A stretch of DNA of 64,000 nt from an uncultured Thalassotalea sp. (GCA_947502355.1 CANMZP010000008.1:1-64000); one strand, 5' to 3'; counted from the first letter of the stretch, positions 28,412-41,225 are shown. Notes: generated from the sequence alone by a model not told the origin. A program made the numbers and translations.

Positions 28412-29761
28412 ATGAAACAGCCACTCAGCCTTCGCAATGTCCTGATGTTTTTAATCCCATCACTGATTGGTGGTTTGTTGTTTTTATTTCCAATTACGTA
28501 TGCTGGCGAAACCAGTATCCCGGTGGCGGTGCTCGCTAAAATGCTGCAAAGTGCCATTGGTGATGTGGTCATAGAACTTATTGTTGGCTTAATTTGCTTT
28601 AGCGCTATAGCCAGTTTATTGGTGAGTGTGCTACGGCCTCAAAAAATCCATCCAACCTCGGTATTAGGTACTTTGTTTATTGTTTCTCCGCCTTGGTTAA
28701 TCATTCGCTGCTTTGGCGCCTTCTTTGTTTTATTGGTGTATTTTCAATACGGCTTTGAAATGGTTTTAAGTAAGGCCACTGGCGGTATGTTGTTGCATGA
28801 TTTGATGCCTATTTTATTTTCGGTGTTTATTTTTGCGGGGCTGTTATTACCACTCTTATTGAATTTTGGCTTATTAGAATTTGTCGGTACGATTTTCTCT
28901 AAAGTGATGCGACCGTTATTTAAATTGCCCGGTCGCGCAGCTATCGACTGTACAACGTCTTGGTTAGGTGATGGCACTGTAGGGGTAATGCTAACCAGTA
29001 AGCAATATGAACAAAGAATTTACACGCAACGCCAAGCAGCCGTAGTTGGTACGACATTTTCAGCGGTATCGATAACCTTTAGCCTGATTGTTATTGGTGA
29101 AGTGAAACTCATTCATATGTTTGTGCCATTTTATTTTGCGGTATGTCTGTCAGGGTTTATTGCGGCCATCATCGTGCCGCGTTTACCACCCTTGTGTTTT
29201 AAGAAGGACCTTTATATAGATGGCACTAAACCGGATCCCTTAGATCATGAGTTCCCCAAAGATAGAAACCTATTGGCTCTGGCTTTTGAGCATGCGGTAT
29301 TAAGAGCGTCTGAAGTGCGCAGCTTATGGGCTATTGGATTACAGGGGGTAATTAATGCCTTAGAAATGCTGTTTGTGGTGTTACCCGTCGTCATGGGGAT
29401 TGGTACGATAGCCCTAATATTGGCCGAATTTACGCCTATTTTTGATTACTTAGGTTTACCTTTTGTACCTTATCTAGAGCTTTTGCAAATACCACAGGCA
29501 GAAGTTGCCGCTAAGTCTGTGGTTATTGGGTTTGCTGACATGTTCTTGCCCGCTATTTTAATTGCTCCTGTTGAATCCGATATGACGCGCTTTGTTATCG
29601 CCGCCTTATCAGTAAGTCAGTTGATATATATGTCCGAAGTGGGTGCCATGTTACTTGGTACCAAAATTCCGGTTAATATCTTTGATTTATTTATTATTTT
29701 TATATTACGAACCCTCGTTACCTTACCGGTTATTGCGCTTGTCGCTCATTATGTTTTTTAG
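28412..29761 (+). CDS. YjiH-type membrane protein with nucleoside-recognition (Gate) domains
   Basis: 449 residues with about ten hydrophobic segments. Two similar halves, each with a Gate-like region (for example STSWLGDGTVGVMLTSKQYEQRIYTQRQAAVV), are typical of the YjiH family of inner-membrane proteins whose substrate is unknown. It lies between trmA (divergent) and fadH (102 bp downstream, same strand). A transporter role is likely but not established. Confidence 0.75.
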   Translation: MKQPLSLRNVLMFLIPSLIGGLLFLFPITYAGETSIPVAVLAKMLQSAIGDVVIELIVGLICFSAIASLLVSVLRPQKIHPTSVLGTLFIVSPPWLIIRCFGAFFVLLVYFQYGFEMVLSKATGGMLLHDLMPILFSVFIFAGLLLPLLLNFGLLEFVGTIFSKVMRPLFKLPGRAAIDCTTSWLGDGTVGVMLTSKQYEQRIYTQRQAAVVGTTFSAVSITFSLIVIGEVKLIHMFVPFYFAVCLSGFIAAIIVPRLPPLCFKKDLYIDGTKPDPLDHEFPKDRNLLALAFEHAVLRASEVRSLWAIGLQGVINALEMLFVVLPVVMGIGTIALILAEFTPIFDYLGLPFVPYLELLQIPQAEVAAKSVVIGFADMFLPAILIAPVESDMTRFVIAALSVSQLIYMSEVGAMLLGTKIPVNIFDLFIIFILRTLVTLPVIALVAHYVF

Positions 29762-29859
29762 CGACTTTTTGTCCTAAAAGATAACCCTAACGGGTGTTAA
29801 TTGTGCTTGAAACTTTTGTGAATAAAGCGTAAGTTTTATACTGGTATGACCTGAGGTGA

Positions 29860-31917
<2,058 letters not shown>

Positions 31918-31930
31918 ATTAGAACACATT

Positions 31931-32004
31931 AATAATCGGGGTCAGATACAAATAATAATCGGGGTCAGATACAAATAAATTAATGTGTATCTGACCCCGA
32001 TTTA
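31931..32004. repeat. REP-like element: direct plus inverted GGGGTCAGATACA
   Basis: A 23-bp unit with GGGGTCAGATACA is directly repeated (31931-31953, 31954-31976) and then present inverted (TGTATCTGACCCCGATTTA, 31986-32004). The inverted pair makes a long hairpin followed by a T-run, so it can terminate the convergent fadH and uvrA transcripts. This GGGTCAGATAC/GTATCTGACCC palindrome is widespread in gammaproteobacteria as a REP-type sequence; no transposase is nearby. Confidence 0.8.
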
Positions 32005-32008
32005 TTTT

Positions 32009-34834
32009 TTATTTAAGCATTGGTTTTAAGAAACGTGCCGTATGCGAAGTAGGGTGCTGAGCAACATCTTCAGGCGTACCGCTAACCAATATTTCACCAC
32101 CGCCAGAGCCACCTTCTGGTCCTAAATCAACAATCCAATCCGCTGTTTTTATCACATCCAAGTTATGTTCAATGATTACAATGGTATTACCGTGGTCACG
32201 CAGACGGTGTAATACATGCATCAGCTGTTTAATATCATGGAAGTGCAAGCCTGTGGTTGGCTCATCAAGAATATATAAGGTTTGGCCGGTATCACGTTTT
32301 GAGAGTTCTTTGGCAAGTTTCACCCGTTGCGCTTCACCACCCGATAAGGTCGTTGCTGCCTGACCTAACTTAATGTAGGACAAGCCAACATCAATTAACG
32401 TTTGCAACTTACGTTTTACGGCTGGAATAGCATTAAAGAAATCAAAGGCATCTTCGATGGTCATATCCAATACTTCATGGATTGTCTTGCCTTTATAACG
32501 AATTTCCAAGGTTTCACGGTTATAACGCTTTCCTTTACAGACATCACAAGGCACATACACATCGGGTAAGAAGTGCATTTCTACCTTAATAACACCATCA
32601 CCCTGACAGGCCTCACAGCGACCACCTTTTACATTGAAACTAAATCTACCCGGTTTATAACCACGAGAACGCGATTCTTGTGTAGCCGAGAAAATATCAC
32701 GAATGGCGGTGAATATACCGGTATACGTTGCCGGGTTGGAACGCGGTGTACGACCAATTGGGCTTTGATCAATGTCGATAACTTTATCTAACTTGTCTAA
32801 GCCGGTAATACTTTTATGTGGTGCTGGTTCGTCAAGCGTTGCACGGTTTAACTCAATATGCGCCACCTTATATAAGGTATCGTTAATTAAGGTCGATTTA
32901 CCCGAACCGGAAACACCGGTAATGCACGTCATCAAACCGATTGGTAAAGCAATATCGACATTCTTTAAGTTATTGCCAGTAGCGCCCGTTAATTCAATCA
33001 GTTTACTGGCATCATAAGGTGTGCGCTTTTGAGGTATTTCAATTTGCTCTTTACCCGATAGGTATTTACCCGTTATTGAATTTTCATTGGCCAAAATATC
33101 TTTCAAGGTACCTTGTGCGATAATTTCACCACCATGTACGCCCGCTCCTGGGCCAATATCAATGACATGATCAGCTTCTTTAATTGCATCTTCATCATGC
33201 TCAACGACAATAACAGTGTTACCTAAATCTCTTAGGTGAATAAGCGTTTTTAATAAGCGTTCATTATCGCGTTGATGTAAACCGATAGAAGGTTCATCCA
33301 GAACGTACATAACACCAACTAGACCCGCACCAATTTGTGAGGCTAGTCGAATACGTTGTGCTTCACCACCAGATAGAGTGTCGGCAGAGCGCGACATGGT
33401 GAGGTAGTTAAGGCCAACATTAACCAAAAAGCCTAATCGGTCATTAATTTCTTTTAAGATTTTTTCGGCAATTTGCCCACGCTGACCATCAAGGTGTAAC
33501 TCAGTAAAGAAATTGGCCGCTTCAGCAATGGAGTATTCGGTAATGGTGTGCAAAGGTTTATCTTCAACAAATACATTTCGCGCTTCTAAACGTAAACGGC
33601 TACCTTCGCAATCAGGACACGCTTGTGAATTAAGATACTTAGACAATTCTTCTCGTACCGCATTCGATTCGGTTTCGCGATAACGCCTGTCCATGTTGAC
33701 TAAGATCCCTTCAAAGGGATGTTTACGAACGACTATGTCACCACGGTCATTCATGTACTTAAATTGGATTTCTTGTGTACCGCTGCCCTTAAGAATTAAT
33801 GTTTGGTGTTCAGTGTCTAATTCTTTAAAGGGTTTATTAATATCAAACCCGTAATGATCCGCTAAAGCGGTGAGCATTTGGAAATAATAGAAGTTGCGCT
33901 TATCCCAACCGCGAATTGCGCCCCCTGATAAGCTCAGCTCGTCGTTGGCAATAACACGAGATGGATCAAAGAACTGTTTTATGCCCAAACCATCACAACT
34001 TTGACACGCACCCGCAGGGTTATTAAAGGAGAATAAACGCGGTTCAGGTTTTTGCATGCTGTAGCCACAGATTGGACAAGCAAAATTCGCTGAAAATAAT
34101 AATGGCTCGGCGTTGGGATCATCCATAAAGGCGATCGCAGCAATACCATCGGTTAAGCTTAATGCCGTTTCAAACGATTCTGCTAAGCGTGTTTGAATGT
34201 CATCACGAACTTTTAAACGGTCAACCACCACTTCTATGGTGTGTTTCTTATGCAAGTCTAATGGCGGAGGATCAGATAAGTCACATACTTCACCATCGAT
34301 CCTTGCACGGATATAACCTTGGGCAGCAAGGTTATCGAGCAATTTAATGTGCTCACCTTTACGGTCCTGAACAACTGGAGCAAGCAGCATTACCTTGGTG
34401 CCCTCTTCAAGAGCAAGCACTTTATCCACCATTTGGCTGATGGTTTGTGCCGCTAGACCTTGTTTATGTGTGGGACAACGAGGCTCCCCAACGCGGGCAT
34501 ATAACAAACGCAGGTAATCGTAGATTTCGGTAATGGTACCTACGGTTGAACGTGGGTTGTGAGACGTTGACTTTTGCTCAATGGAAATGGCTGGTGATAA
34601 TCCTTCAATATGATCTACATCTGGCTTTTCCATTAACGATAAAAATTGACGTGCGTACGAGGACAAGGATTCAACGTAACGGCGTTGACCTTCGGCATAT
34701 AAGGTATCAAAGGCTAAGGATGATTTCCCTGAACCTGATAAACCGGTAATAACGATAAGCTTATCGCGGGGTAAATCCACATCGATATTTTTTAAGTTAT
34801 GGGTTCTAGCTCCACGTACTTCAATTTGTTTCAT
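32009..34834 (-). CDS. uvrA: Excinuclease ABC subunit A
   Basis: 941 residues from the ATG at 34834, seven bases after AGGA; an in-frame ATG seven codons earlier is less likely and E. coli UvrA starts at the same point. Two ABC ATPase modules (GLSGSGKSS and [10 protein letters not shown]-loops; two LSGGEAQR signatures) and zinc-binding cysteine pairs (CPICGY with CQSC; CEAC with CDVC) are present. It recognises bulky DNA lesions with UvrB. No LexA box could be recognised upstream by eye. Convergent with fadH. Confidence 0.97.
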   Translation of the reverse strand: MKQIEVRGARTHNLKNIDVDLPRDKLIVITGLSGSGKSSLAFDTLYAEGQRRYVESLSSYARQFLSLMEKPDVDHIEGLSPAISIEQKSTSHNPRSTVGTITEIYDYLRLLYARVGEPRCPTHKQGLAAQTISQMVDKVLALEEGTKVMLLAPVVQDRKGEHIKLLDNLAAQGYIRARIDGEVCDLSDPPPLDLHKKHTIEVVVDRLKVRDDIQTRLAESFETALSLTDGIAAIAFMDDPNAEPLLFSANFACPICGYSMQKPEPRLFSFNNPAGACQSCDGLGIKQFFDPSRVIANDELSLSGGAIRGWDKRNFYYFQMLTALADHYGFDINKPFKELDTEHQTLILKGSGTQEIQFKYMNDRGDIVVRKHPFEGILVNMDRRYRETESNAVREELSKYLNSQACPDCEGSRLRLEARNVFVEDKPLHTITEYSIAEAANFFTELHLDGQRGQIAEKILKEINDRLGFLVNVGLNYLTMSRSADTLSGGEAQRIRLASQIGAGLVGVMYVLDEPSIGLHQRDNERLLKTLIHLRDLGNTVIVVEHDEDAIKEADHVIDIGPGAGVHGGEIIAQGTLKDILANENSITGKYLSGKEQIEIPQKRTPYDASKLIELTGATGNNLKNVDIALPIGLMTCITGVSGSGKSTLINDTLYKVAHIELNRATLDEPAPHKSITGLDKLDKVIDIDQSPIGRTPRSNPATYTGIFTAIRDIFSATQESRSRGYKPGRFSFNVKGGRCEACQGDGVIKVEMHFLPDVYVPCDVCKGKRYNRETLEIRYKGKTIHEVLDMTIEDAFDFFNAIPAVKRKLQTLIDVGLSYIKLGQAATTLSGGEAQRVKLAKELSKRDTGQTLYILDEPTTGLHFHDIKQLMHVLHRLRDHGNTIVIIEHNLDVIKTADWIVDLGPEGGSGGGEILVSGTPEDVAQHPTSHTARFLKPMLK

Positions 34835-35041
34835 GGCAAATCCTGTTGTCGTCATCTGCTGTTAATAAAGGCGCTTGCTCATACTGAACGTTAGTAAAGT
34901 AAGTCAAGTGAATGACCAGATGAAAAATATTGCTAATCCATCATTATTACACAAAAATTTTCGTTGGGGTTGAATTTCTTAAGGCAATATAACGCAGTAG
35001 GGTAGGTACCAATATACGGACTCACGGTAGAGTCGAATTCA

Positions 35042-35130
35042 TTCGACTAATGGAAGATATTTAAATCGGACTAATAAAAGATATTTCAATCATACTAATG
35101 GAAGATATTTAAATCCGACTCATGGAATGA
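35042..35130. repeat. 24-bp tandem repeat, 3.7 units
   Basis: Units 35042-35065, 35066-35089, 35090-35113 and a partial 35114-35130 share the pattern TC-N2-ACTAATGGAAGATATTT with a few substitutions. The array begins inside the hairpin AGTCGAA-TTCA-TTCGACT (35031-35048). It lies about 60 bp upstream of the S10 promoter -35, in the uvrA-rpsJ gap. Function unknown. Confidence 0.8.
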
Positions 35131-35191
35131 GTGTCTATCCAGCTAAAGCGCACGATTGCAAATAATTACACTATCCGTTTAAAAATTATAC

Positions 35192-35219
35192 TTGCCCCAA
35201 CGTTAAAAATGTGTATAAT
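35192..35219 (+). promoter_or_regulatory. S10 operon promoter
   Basis: TTGCCC (35192-35197), 16-bp spacer, TATAAT (35214-35219, perfect -10). The following ACGCCCACC is a GC-rich discriminator as in stringently controlled promoters. Confidence 0.8.
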
Positions 35220-35220
35220 A

Positions 35221-35722
<502 letters not shown>

Positions 35723-35737
35723 TAAGGGGATTTAACT

Positions 35738-36376
35738 ATGACTATTGGTTTAGTCGGACGTAAAGTTGGTATGACTCGCATCTTCACTGAAGAAGGCGTT
35801 TCAATTCCAGTTACTGTCGTAGAAGTTGAAGCTAACCGTGTTTCTCAAGTGAAAACTCTTGAAAACGATGGTTATCGTGGTTTACAAGTAACAACTGGCA
35901 CGCGTAAAGCTAGCCGTGTTACTAAGCCTTTAGCAGGTCACTTTGCTAAAGCGGGTGTTCAAGCTGGCCGTGGCTGCTGGGAATTCCGTTTAGCTGATGG
36001 TGAAGGTGAAGGTATTGAAGCTGGCAGTGAAATCACTGTTGAGTTATTCAATGAAACTACATTAGTAGACGTTACCGGTACTTCAAAGGGTAAAGGTTTC
36101 CAAGGTGGTATCAAGCGCTGGAACTTCAGCATGCAAGACGCTACTCACGGTAACTCGATCTCTCACCGTTCTAACGGTTCAATCGGCCAGTGTCAAACAC
36201 CAGGTCGTGTATTTAAAGGCAAAAAAATGTCTGGTCACATGGGTGCTGAGAAAGTTACTACTCAAAACCTTGAATTGGTTCGCGTTGACGCTGAACGTAA
36301 CTTGCTTCTTATTAAAGGTGCGGTTCCGGGTGCAGTAAATGGCAACGTAATCGTTAAACCAGCTGTTAAAGCCTAA
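35738..36376 (+). CDS. rplC: 50S ribosomal protein L3
   Basis: 212 residues (E. coli 209). Recognisable L3 core with [17 protein letters not shown] and the glutamine-bearing loop near [20 protein letters not shown] that approaches the peptidyl transferase centre and is a PrmB methylation region. AAGGGG lies upstream of the ATG. Confidence 0.97.
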   Translation: MTIGLVGRKVGMTRIFTEEGVSIPVTVVEVEANRVSQVKTLENDGYRGLQVTTGTRKASRVTKPLAGHFAKAGVQAGRGCWEFRLADGEGEGIEAGSEITVELFNETTLVDVTGTSKGKGFQGGIKRWNFSMQDATHGNSISHRSNGSIGQCQTPGRVFKGKKMSGHMGAEKVTTQNLELVRVDAERNLLLIKGAVPGAVNGNVIVKPAVKA

Positions 36377-36393
36377 CGTCCAGGAGATTAGTG

Positions 36394-36999
36394 ATGGAAT
36401 TATCATTGAAAGATGCATCTGGCGCTCTAGAAGTGTCTGAAGCTACCTTCGGACGTGAGTTTAACGAAGCTCTAGTACACCAAGTAGTTGTTGCATACGC
36501 AGCAGGTGCTCGTCAAGGTACTGTGAAGCAAAAAACTCGTTCAGAAGTTAGCGGCGGTGGCAAAAAGCCATGGCGTCAAAAAGGTACTGGCCGTGCACGT
36601 GCTGGTACAACTCGTGGTCCAATCTGGCGTTCAGGTGGCGTAACATTCGCTGCTCGTCCACAAGATCACAGCCAAAAAGTTAACCGTAAAATGTATCGTG
36701 GTGCTATCCAAAGCATCCTTTCAGAACTAGTACGTCAAGAGCGTCTAGTTGTTGTTGAAAACTTTGCGGTAGAAACACCAAAAACTAAAGAATTAGTTGC
36801 TAAGTTAAAAGATCTTGAACTTAAAGATGTATTAATTGTTACTTCTGAAGTTGATGAGAACTTATTCTTATCTGCTCGTAACTTATACAAAGTTGACGTT
36901 CGTGATGTTGCTGGTATCGACCCAGTAAGCTTAGTTGGTTTCGAGAAAGTATTAGTAACTGCTGATGCAGTGAAACAAATCGAGGAGATGTTAGCATGA
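36394..36999 (+). CDS. rplD: 50S ribosomal protein L4
   Basis: 201 residues from the ATG at 36394, seven bases after AGGAG; a GTG three bases earlier is too close to that site, and E. coli L4 is also 201 residues beginning MEL. L4 lines the exit tunnel and represses its own operon through the leader. Its last codons overlap rplW by four bases. Confidence 0.97.
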   Translation: MELSLKDASGALEVSEATFGREFNEALVHQVVVAYAAGARQGTVKQKTRSEVSGGGKKPWRQKGTGRARAGTTRGPIWRSGGVTFAARPQDHSQKVNRKMYRGAIQSILSELVRQERLVVVENFAVETPKTKELVAKLKDLELKDVLIVTSEVDENLFLSARNLYKVDVRDVAGIDPVSLVGFEKVLVTADAVKQIEEMLA

Positions 37000-37298
37000 T
37001 CAACGAAGAACGTTTGTTGAAGGTGATTTTAGCACCTAACATTTCTGAGAAAGCAACAATGTCTGCTGAGTTAAACAACACTGTTGTTTTCAAAGTAGCA
37101 ACTGATGCTTCTAAGCTTGAAATCAAAGCAGCTGTAGAGAAACTTTTCGAAGTTGAAGTTACTGGTGTTCGCACTCTAAATGTTAAGGGTAAAGTAAAAC
37201 GTACTGGCGCTCGTTTCGGTCGTCGTAGCGATTGGAAGAAAGCTTACGTTACTCTTAAAGAAGGCAGCGACATCGACTTCGTTGGCGCAGAGCAATAG
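36996..37298 (+). CDS. rplW: 50S ribosomal protein L23
   Basis: 100 residues, usual length. L23 lies at the tunnel exit and docks trigger factor and SRP. The ATG overlaps the rplD stop (ATGA), with GAGGAG inside the rplD end as its ribosome site. Confidence 0.97.
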   Translation: MINEERLLKVILAPNISEKATMSAELNNTVVFKVATDASKLEIKAAVEKLFEVEVTGVRTLNVKGKVKRTGARFGRRSDWKKAYVTLKEGSDIDFVGAEQ

Positions 37299-37310
37299 GA
37301 GAAGTTATAA

Positions 37311-38135
37311 ATGGCTATTGTAAAATGTAAACCTACTTCTCCGGGTCGTCGCCACGTTGTTAAAGTGGTTAACCCGGAATTGCACAAAGGTAAGCCTTAC
37401 GCTCCTCTTTTAGAGAAAAGCTCTAAATCAGGTGGTCGTAACAATACTGGTCGTATTACCGTTCGTCACGTTGGTGGTGGTCACAAGCACCATTACCGTT
37501 TAATTGATTTTAAACGTAACAAAGACGGTATCCCTGCAAAAGTTGAACGTTTGGAATATGATCCAAACCGTAGTGCAAACATTGCACTAGTTCTTTACGC
37601 AGACGGTGAACGCAAATACATCCTAGCACCAAAAGGTGTTAGCGCTGGTGATACAATCCAGTCTGGTGTTGATGCACCTATCAAAGCAGGTAACACATTA
37701 CCATTACGTAATGTACCTCTAGGTAGTGTTATTCACGCGATCGAACTTAAACCTGGTAAAGGTGCACAAATCGCACGTGCCGCTGGTACTTACGCACAAT
37801 TAGTTGCGAAAGACGGCGCATACGTAACTCTACGTCTTCGCAGTGGCGAAATGCGTAAAGTTGAAGCGGAATGTCGTGCAACTTTAGGTGAAATCGGTAA
37901 CGCAGAGCACATGCTTCGTTCACTAGGTAAAGCAGGTGCCACTCGCTGGCGCGGTGTTCGTCCTACTGTACGTGGTGTTGCAATGAACCCGGTTGATCAC
38001 CCACACGGTGGTGGTGAAGGTAAAACTTCAGGTGGTCGTCACCCGGTATCACCTTGGGGTGTACCTACGAAGGGTTACAAGACTCGTTCAAACAAGCGTA
38101 CTGATAAGTTTATCGTACGTCGTCGTACTAAGTAG
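37311..38135 (+). CDS. rplB: 50S ribosomal protein L2
   Basis: 274 residues (E. coli 273). L2 organises 23S rRNA around the peptidyl transferase centre. The conserved histidine segment [20 protein letters not shown] near the C-terminus is intact. AGGAG precedes the ATG. Confidence 0.98.
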   Translation: MAIVKCKPTSPGRRHVVKVVNPELHKGKPYAPLLEKSSKSGGRNNTGRITVRHVGGGHKHHYRLIDFKRNKDGIPAKVERLEYDPNRSANIALVLYADGERKYILAPKGVSAGDTIQSGVDAPIKAGNTLPLRNVPLGSVIHAIELKPGKGAQIARAAGTYAQLVAKDGAYVTLRLRSGEMRKVEAECRATLGEIGNAEHMLRSLGKAGATRWRGVRPTVRGVAMNPVDHPHGGGEGKTSGGRHPVSPWGVPTKGYKTRSNKRTDKFIVRRRTK

Positions 38136-38165
38136 TACTAATTAAGTAATTAAAGAGGAATTACC

Positions 38166-38444
38166 ATGCCACGTTCTCTCAAGAAAGGTCCTTTTATTGA
38201 CCTACACTTGTTGACGAAGGTAGAGAAAGCTTTGGAAAGCGGGAATAAAAAACCAATTAAGACTTGGTCCCGTCGTTCAATGATCATCCCTACAATGATC
38301 GGATTGACCATCGCTGTCCATAATGGCCGTCAACACGTTCCAGTATTTGTTACCGATGAAATGATCGGTCACAAACTGGGTGAATTTGCACCTACTCGTA
38401 CTTATCGCGGCCACGCTGCTGATAAGAAAGCGAAGAAAAGATAA
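38166..38444 (+). CDS. rpsS: 30S ribosomal protein S19
   Basis: 92 residues, usual length, beginning [16 protein letters not shown] with the basic C-terminus typical of S19, which sits in the 30S head near the A site with S13. AGAGGA ribosome site upstream. Confidence 0.97.
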   Translation: MPRSLKKGPFIDLHLLTKVEKALESGNKKPIKTWSRRSMIIPTMIGLTIAVHNGRQHVPVFVTDEMIGHKLGEFAPTRTYRGHAADKKAKKR

Positions 38445-38455
38445 GGGAAAATAAG

Positions 38456-38788
38456 ATGGAAGCAATTGCTAAACATAAATTTGCCCGTGGTTCAGCTCAA
38501 AAAGCTCGTTTGGTTGTTGACCAAATTCGCGGTATGCAAGTTGAGAAAGCTTTAGAAGTTCTTACTTACAGCAACAAATCTGCTGCAGTATTAGTTAAGA
38601 AAGTTCTAAACTCAGCTATCGCAAACGCTGAACACAACGAAGGTGCAGACATTGATGAATTATTCGTTAAAACTATTATGGTTGACGATGGTCCAACAAT
38701 GAAACGTATTAAACCTCGTGCGAAAGGTCGCGCGGATCGTATCCTTAAGCGCACCAGTCACATTACTGTGATTGTAGCTGATCACTAG
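38456..38788 (+). CDS. rplV: 50S ribosomal protein L22
   Basis: 110 residues, usual length. The long beta-hairpin region ([26 protein letters not shown]) reaches into the exit tunnel, where changes can give macrolide resistance; nothing unusual is seen. 11 bp after rpsS. Confidence 0.97.
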   Translation: MEAIAKHKFARGSAQKARLVVDQIRGMQVEKALEVLTYSNKSAAVLVKKVLNSAIANAEHNEGADIDELFVKTIMVDDGPTMKRIKPRAKGRADRILKRTSHITVIVADH

Positions 38789-38800
38789 GAGTATATTAGT

Positions 38801-39499
38801 ATGGGTCAGAAAGTACATCCTACCGGTATTCGTCTAGGTATCACTAAGCCTTTCGCGTCTACTTGGTATGCAAGCAGCAAAGATTACGCAGCAAACATCA
38901 AAGGTGATCACGAAGTTCGTGCTTACCTAACTGAAGAATTAAAGCGTGCATCTTTATCGAAAATCGTTATTGAGCGTCCAGCGAAGTCTATTCGTGTAAC
39001 TATCCACACGGCACGTCCAGGTGTTGTGATTGGTAAGAAAGGCGAAGACGTTGAGAAATTACGTAAAAAAGTTTCTCAAATCGCAGGTGTTCCGGCACAA
39101 ATCAACATCGCTGAAGTTCGCAAGCCAGAAATGGATGCGCAACTAGTTGCTGACGGCATTGCTAGCCAGCTAGAGCGTCGTGTAATGTTCCGTCGTGCTA
39201 TGAAACGTGCAGTACAAAACGCTATGCGTTTAGGTGCTAAAGGTATCAAAGTTCAAGTTAGTGGTCGTTTAGGTGGTGCTGATATTGCACGTGCTGAATG
39301 GTACCGTGAAGGTCGTGTTCCATTACACACTTTACGTGCTGACATTGATTACGCAACAGCTCGCGCAGACACTACTTACGGTGTTATTGGTGTTAAAGTC
39401 TGGATCTTTAAAGGTGAAATCATTGGTAACATGCCTCTACAGGCAGAAGTACCAGCGGCTAAGCCTAAAAGAAAAGGCAAAGGCAAGAGCTCTAAGTAA
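38801..39499 (+). CDS. rpsC: 30S ribosomal protein S3
   Basis: 232 residues (E. coli 233). Contains the KH domain with the [14 protein letters not shown] loop and the C-terminal S3 domain ([30 protein letters not shown]). S3 forms part of the mRNA entry channel. 12 bp after rplV. Confidence 0.97.
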   Translation: MGQKVHPTGIRLGITKPFASTWYASSKDYAANIKGDHEVRAYLTEELKRASLSKIVIERPAKSIRVTIHTARPGVVIGKKGEDVEKLRKKVSQIAGVPAQINIAEVRKPEMDAQLVADGIASQLERRVMFRRAMKRAVQNAMRLGAKGIKVQVSGRLGGADIARAEWYREGRVPLHTLRADIDYATARADTTYGVIGVKVWIFKGEIIGNMPLQAEVPAAKPKRKGKGKSSK

Positions 39500-39510
39500 G
39501 GATATAAGTC

Positions 39511-39924
39511 ATGTTACAACCAAAACGTACTAAATTCCGTAAGCAATTTAAACTGCGTAACCGTGGCCTAGCGCACACAGGTAGCACAGTTAGCTTCGGT
39601 ACTTATGGCTTAAAAGCTGTAGCACGTGGCCGTATGACTGCTCGTCAAATCGAAGCAGCTCGTCGTGCAATGACACGTCACGTAAAACGTCAAGGTAAAA
39701 TCTGGATCCGTGTATTCCCAGACAAGCCAATTACCAAGAAACCTCTTGAGGTTCGTATGGGTAAAGGTAAAGGTTCTGTTGAATACTGGGTATGTCAAAT
39801 TCAACCAGGACGTGTTCTTTATGAAATGGAAGGTGTTGAAGAGTCATTAGCACGCGAAGCTTTCGAGCTTGCAGCAGCTAAGATTCCTTTCAAAACAACT
39901 TTCGTAACTAGGAATGTAATGTAA
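39511..39924 (+). CDS. rplP: 50S ribosomal protein L16
   Basis: 137 residues (E. coli 136). Contains [14 protein letters not shown] and the arginine-rich N-terminus; L16 helps position tRNA in the A site. Its stop codon overlaps the rpmC start by one base (TAATG). Confidence 0.97.
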   Translation: MLQPKRTKFRKQFKLRNRGLAHTGSTVSFGTYGLKAVARGRMTARQIEAARRAMTRHVKRQGKIWIRVFPDKPITKKPLEVRMGKGKGSVEYWVCQIQPGRVLYEMEGVEESLAREAFELAAAKIPFKTTFVTRNVM

Positions 39925-40115
39925 TGAAAGCTACTGAACTTAAAGAAAAAAGCATTGAAGAGCTTAATGCTGAATTACTAGGCTTATTGCGTGAACAGTT
40001 TAACTACCGCATGCAAGCAAGCACAGGTCAGTTAGCTCAAACTCATTTGCTACGTAACGTACGTCGCGATATCGCACGTGTTAAAACTATCCTAACTGAG
40101 AAGGCAGCATCATAA
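39924..40115 (+). CDS. rpmC: 50S ribosomal protein L29
   Basis: 63 residues, usual length, two-helix protein near the tunnel exit ([31 protein letters not shown]). It overlaps both neighbours by one base (TAATG), suggesting tight translational coupling. Confidence 0.96.
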   Translation: MKATELKEKSIEELNAELLGLLREQFNYRMQASTGQLAQTHLLRNVRRDIARVKTILTEKAAS

Positions 40116-40363
40116 TGAGCGAAACTATTCGTACTCTACAAGGCACTGTGATCAGTAACAAAATGGACAAGTCTATCACTGTTAAGATCGAGCGTCGTGT
40201 TAAACACCCTATCTACGGTAAATTCATGATCCGTTCAACTAAGTTGAAAGCGCATGATGAAGCTAACGTATGTAACGAAGGTGATATCGTAACAATTCGT
40301 GAATGTGCACCAATCTCTAAGAGCAAATCTTGGACATTAGTGGACGTAATCACTAAAGCTTAA
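40115..40363 (+). CDS. rpsQ: 30S ribosomal protein S17
   Basis: 82 residues (E. coli 84), OB-fold protein that binds 16S rRNA early in assembly. Last gene of the S10 operon. Its final 50 bases (from 40314, encoding [16 protein letters not shown]) are repeated downstream three times together with the terminator, but this copy is intact. Confidence 0.97.
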   Translation: MSETIRTLQGTVISNKMDKSITVKIERRVKHPIYGKFMIRSTKLKAHDEANVCNEGDIVTIRECAPISKSKSWTLVDVITKA

Positions 40364-40385
40364 TTTTAGCTTTAATGTTATGTAG

Positions 40386-40414
40386 AAAAAGGCTTCCGCA
40401 AGGAAGCCTTTTTT
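40386..40414 (+). terminator. S10 operon terminator, copy 1
   Basis: GGCTTCC (40391-40397), loop GCAA, GGAAGCC (40402-40408), then six T; flanking A-run extends the stem. 23 bases past rpsQ. Confidence 0.92.
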
Positions 40415-40544
40415 GTATTTAAAGTAACATAACTTAAGAGATGCACATTCAAGAATGTGACAAAACCAAAAGTCTCTAAGAGCAAATCTTGGACATTAGT
40501 GGACGTAATCACTAAAGCTTAATTTTAGCTTTAATGTTATGTAG

Positions 40545-40573
40545 AAAAAGGCTTCCGCAAGGAGGCCTTTTTT
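40545..40573 (+). terminator. S10 operon terminator, copy 2
   Basis: GGCTTCC-GCAA-GGAGGCC followed by T-run; the single A-to-G change leaves a G-U pair, so the hairpin still folds. Confidence 0.85.
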
Positions 40574-40676
40574 GTATTTAAAGTAACATAACTTAATAGA
40601 TGCACATTCAAGAATGTGACAAAACCAATAGTCTCTAAGAGCAAATCTTGGACATTAGTGGACGTAATCACTAAAG

Positions 40677-40750
40677 GTGAATCACATACCTCCATGTATG
40701 TGCCCCTGCGGGCAGCAGAGCTGTTCATCATTGCTCCAGACAATGAGTGG
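40677..40750. repeat. 74-bp triple-hairpin insert (also at 40906-40976)
   Basis: Three consecutive inverted repeats: CACATAC/GTATGTG (40683-40702), GCCC/GGGC (40702-40713) and TCATTG/CAATGA (40728-40746). The second copy in unit 4 differs by one base in the third loop and lacks the last bases. It looks like a small structured intergenic repeat; no target duplication was seen, and four bases (CTTA) are missing from the receiving unit. Confidence 0.8.
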
Positions 40751-40773
40751 ATTTTAGCTTTAATGTTATGTAG

Positions 40774-40802
40774 AAAAAGGCTTTCGCAAGGAGGCCTTTT
40801 TT
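40774..40802 (+). terminator. S10 operon terminator, copy 3
   Basis: GGCTTTC-GCAA-GGAGGCC followed by T-run; two wobble or mismatched positions, still a recognisable terminator. Confidence 0.75.
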
Positions 40803-41084
40803 GTATTTAAAGTAACATAACTTAATAGATGCACATTCAAGAATGTGACAAAACCAAAAGTCTCTAAGAGCAAATCTTGGACATTAGTGGACGTAATCAC
40901 TAAAGGTGAATCACATACCTCCATGTATGTGCCCCTGCGGGCAGCAGAGCTGTTCATCATTGTTCCAGACAATGATGTAATTTATCAGTGTACTCTCGAC
41001 AGTTTCGGCGTTAATTTCATACCCTAGCTAATCCCAACGTCAGCAACTCCGTTTAAGAACTGAATTTGATAGAAATAAAGATGG

Positions 41085-41225
41085 GTGATTGGGGGATTTA
41101 GCACTGCATCTTCAATCGTAGGTGCCGAATTTGAGAAAATAGAGTATTTGTGGGGCGAAATAGCGCAGGCTAAAGCGATTCCTGTAGGATCACAGCCTGT
41201 CAATTTCGATGATTGTGTAGCCTAG
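41085..41225 (+). pseudogene. Possible gene remnant
   Basis: A 46-codon frame with a possible GTG start (41085) and stop TAG (41223-41225). It reads like real protein (ASSIVGAEFEKIEYLWGEI; AQAKAIPVGSQPVNFDDCVA) but lacks a ribosome site and matches nothing I recognise. It may be the decayed end of a gene once between the S10 and spc operons. The rest of 40977-41443 holds no recognised feature. Confidence 0.3.

Larger units (their letters stand above)
40314..40976 (+). repeat. Tandem amplification of the rpsQ 3' end and terminator (four units)
   Basis: Units start at TCTCTAAGAGCAAATC: 40314 (the true rpsQ end), 40473, 40632 and 40861. Units 1 and 2 are 159 bp; unit 3 is 229 bp because a 74-bp segment replaces CTTA after the TCACTAAAG of the rpsQ tail; unit 4 is cut short after the same segment. 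Each complete unit holds the rpsQ tail, the terminator, and a linker containing GTAACATAACTTAA and ATTCAAGAATGTGAC. Identity between units is very high, so the amplification is recent or kept uniform. The tails lack a start codon and ribosome site and are not expected to be translated. Confidence 0.95.

Noticed and set aside
31931-32004. CRISPR-like array from repeated GGGGTCAGATACA
   Set aside because: Only two direct units with no spacers and one inverted copy; REP-like instead.
34835-34960. LexA box upstream of uvrA
   Set aside because: No CTGT-N8-ACAG palindrome found by eye.
35042-35130. CRISPR array in the 24-bp repeats
   Set aside because: Units abut with no spacers; simple tandem repeat.
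40845-41027. 60-codon open frame containing the copied rpsQ tail ([14 protein letters not shown]) and similar frames at 40616-40810
   Set aside because: They arise from the repeat itself, lack ribosome sites and run through hairpin sequence; not treated as genes.
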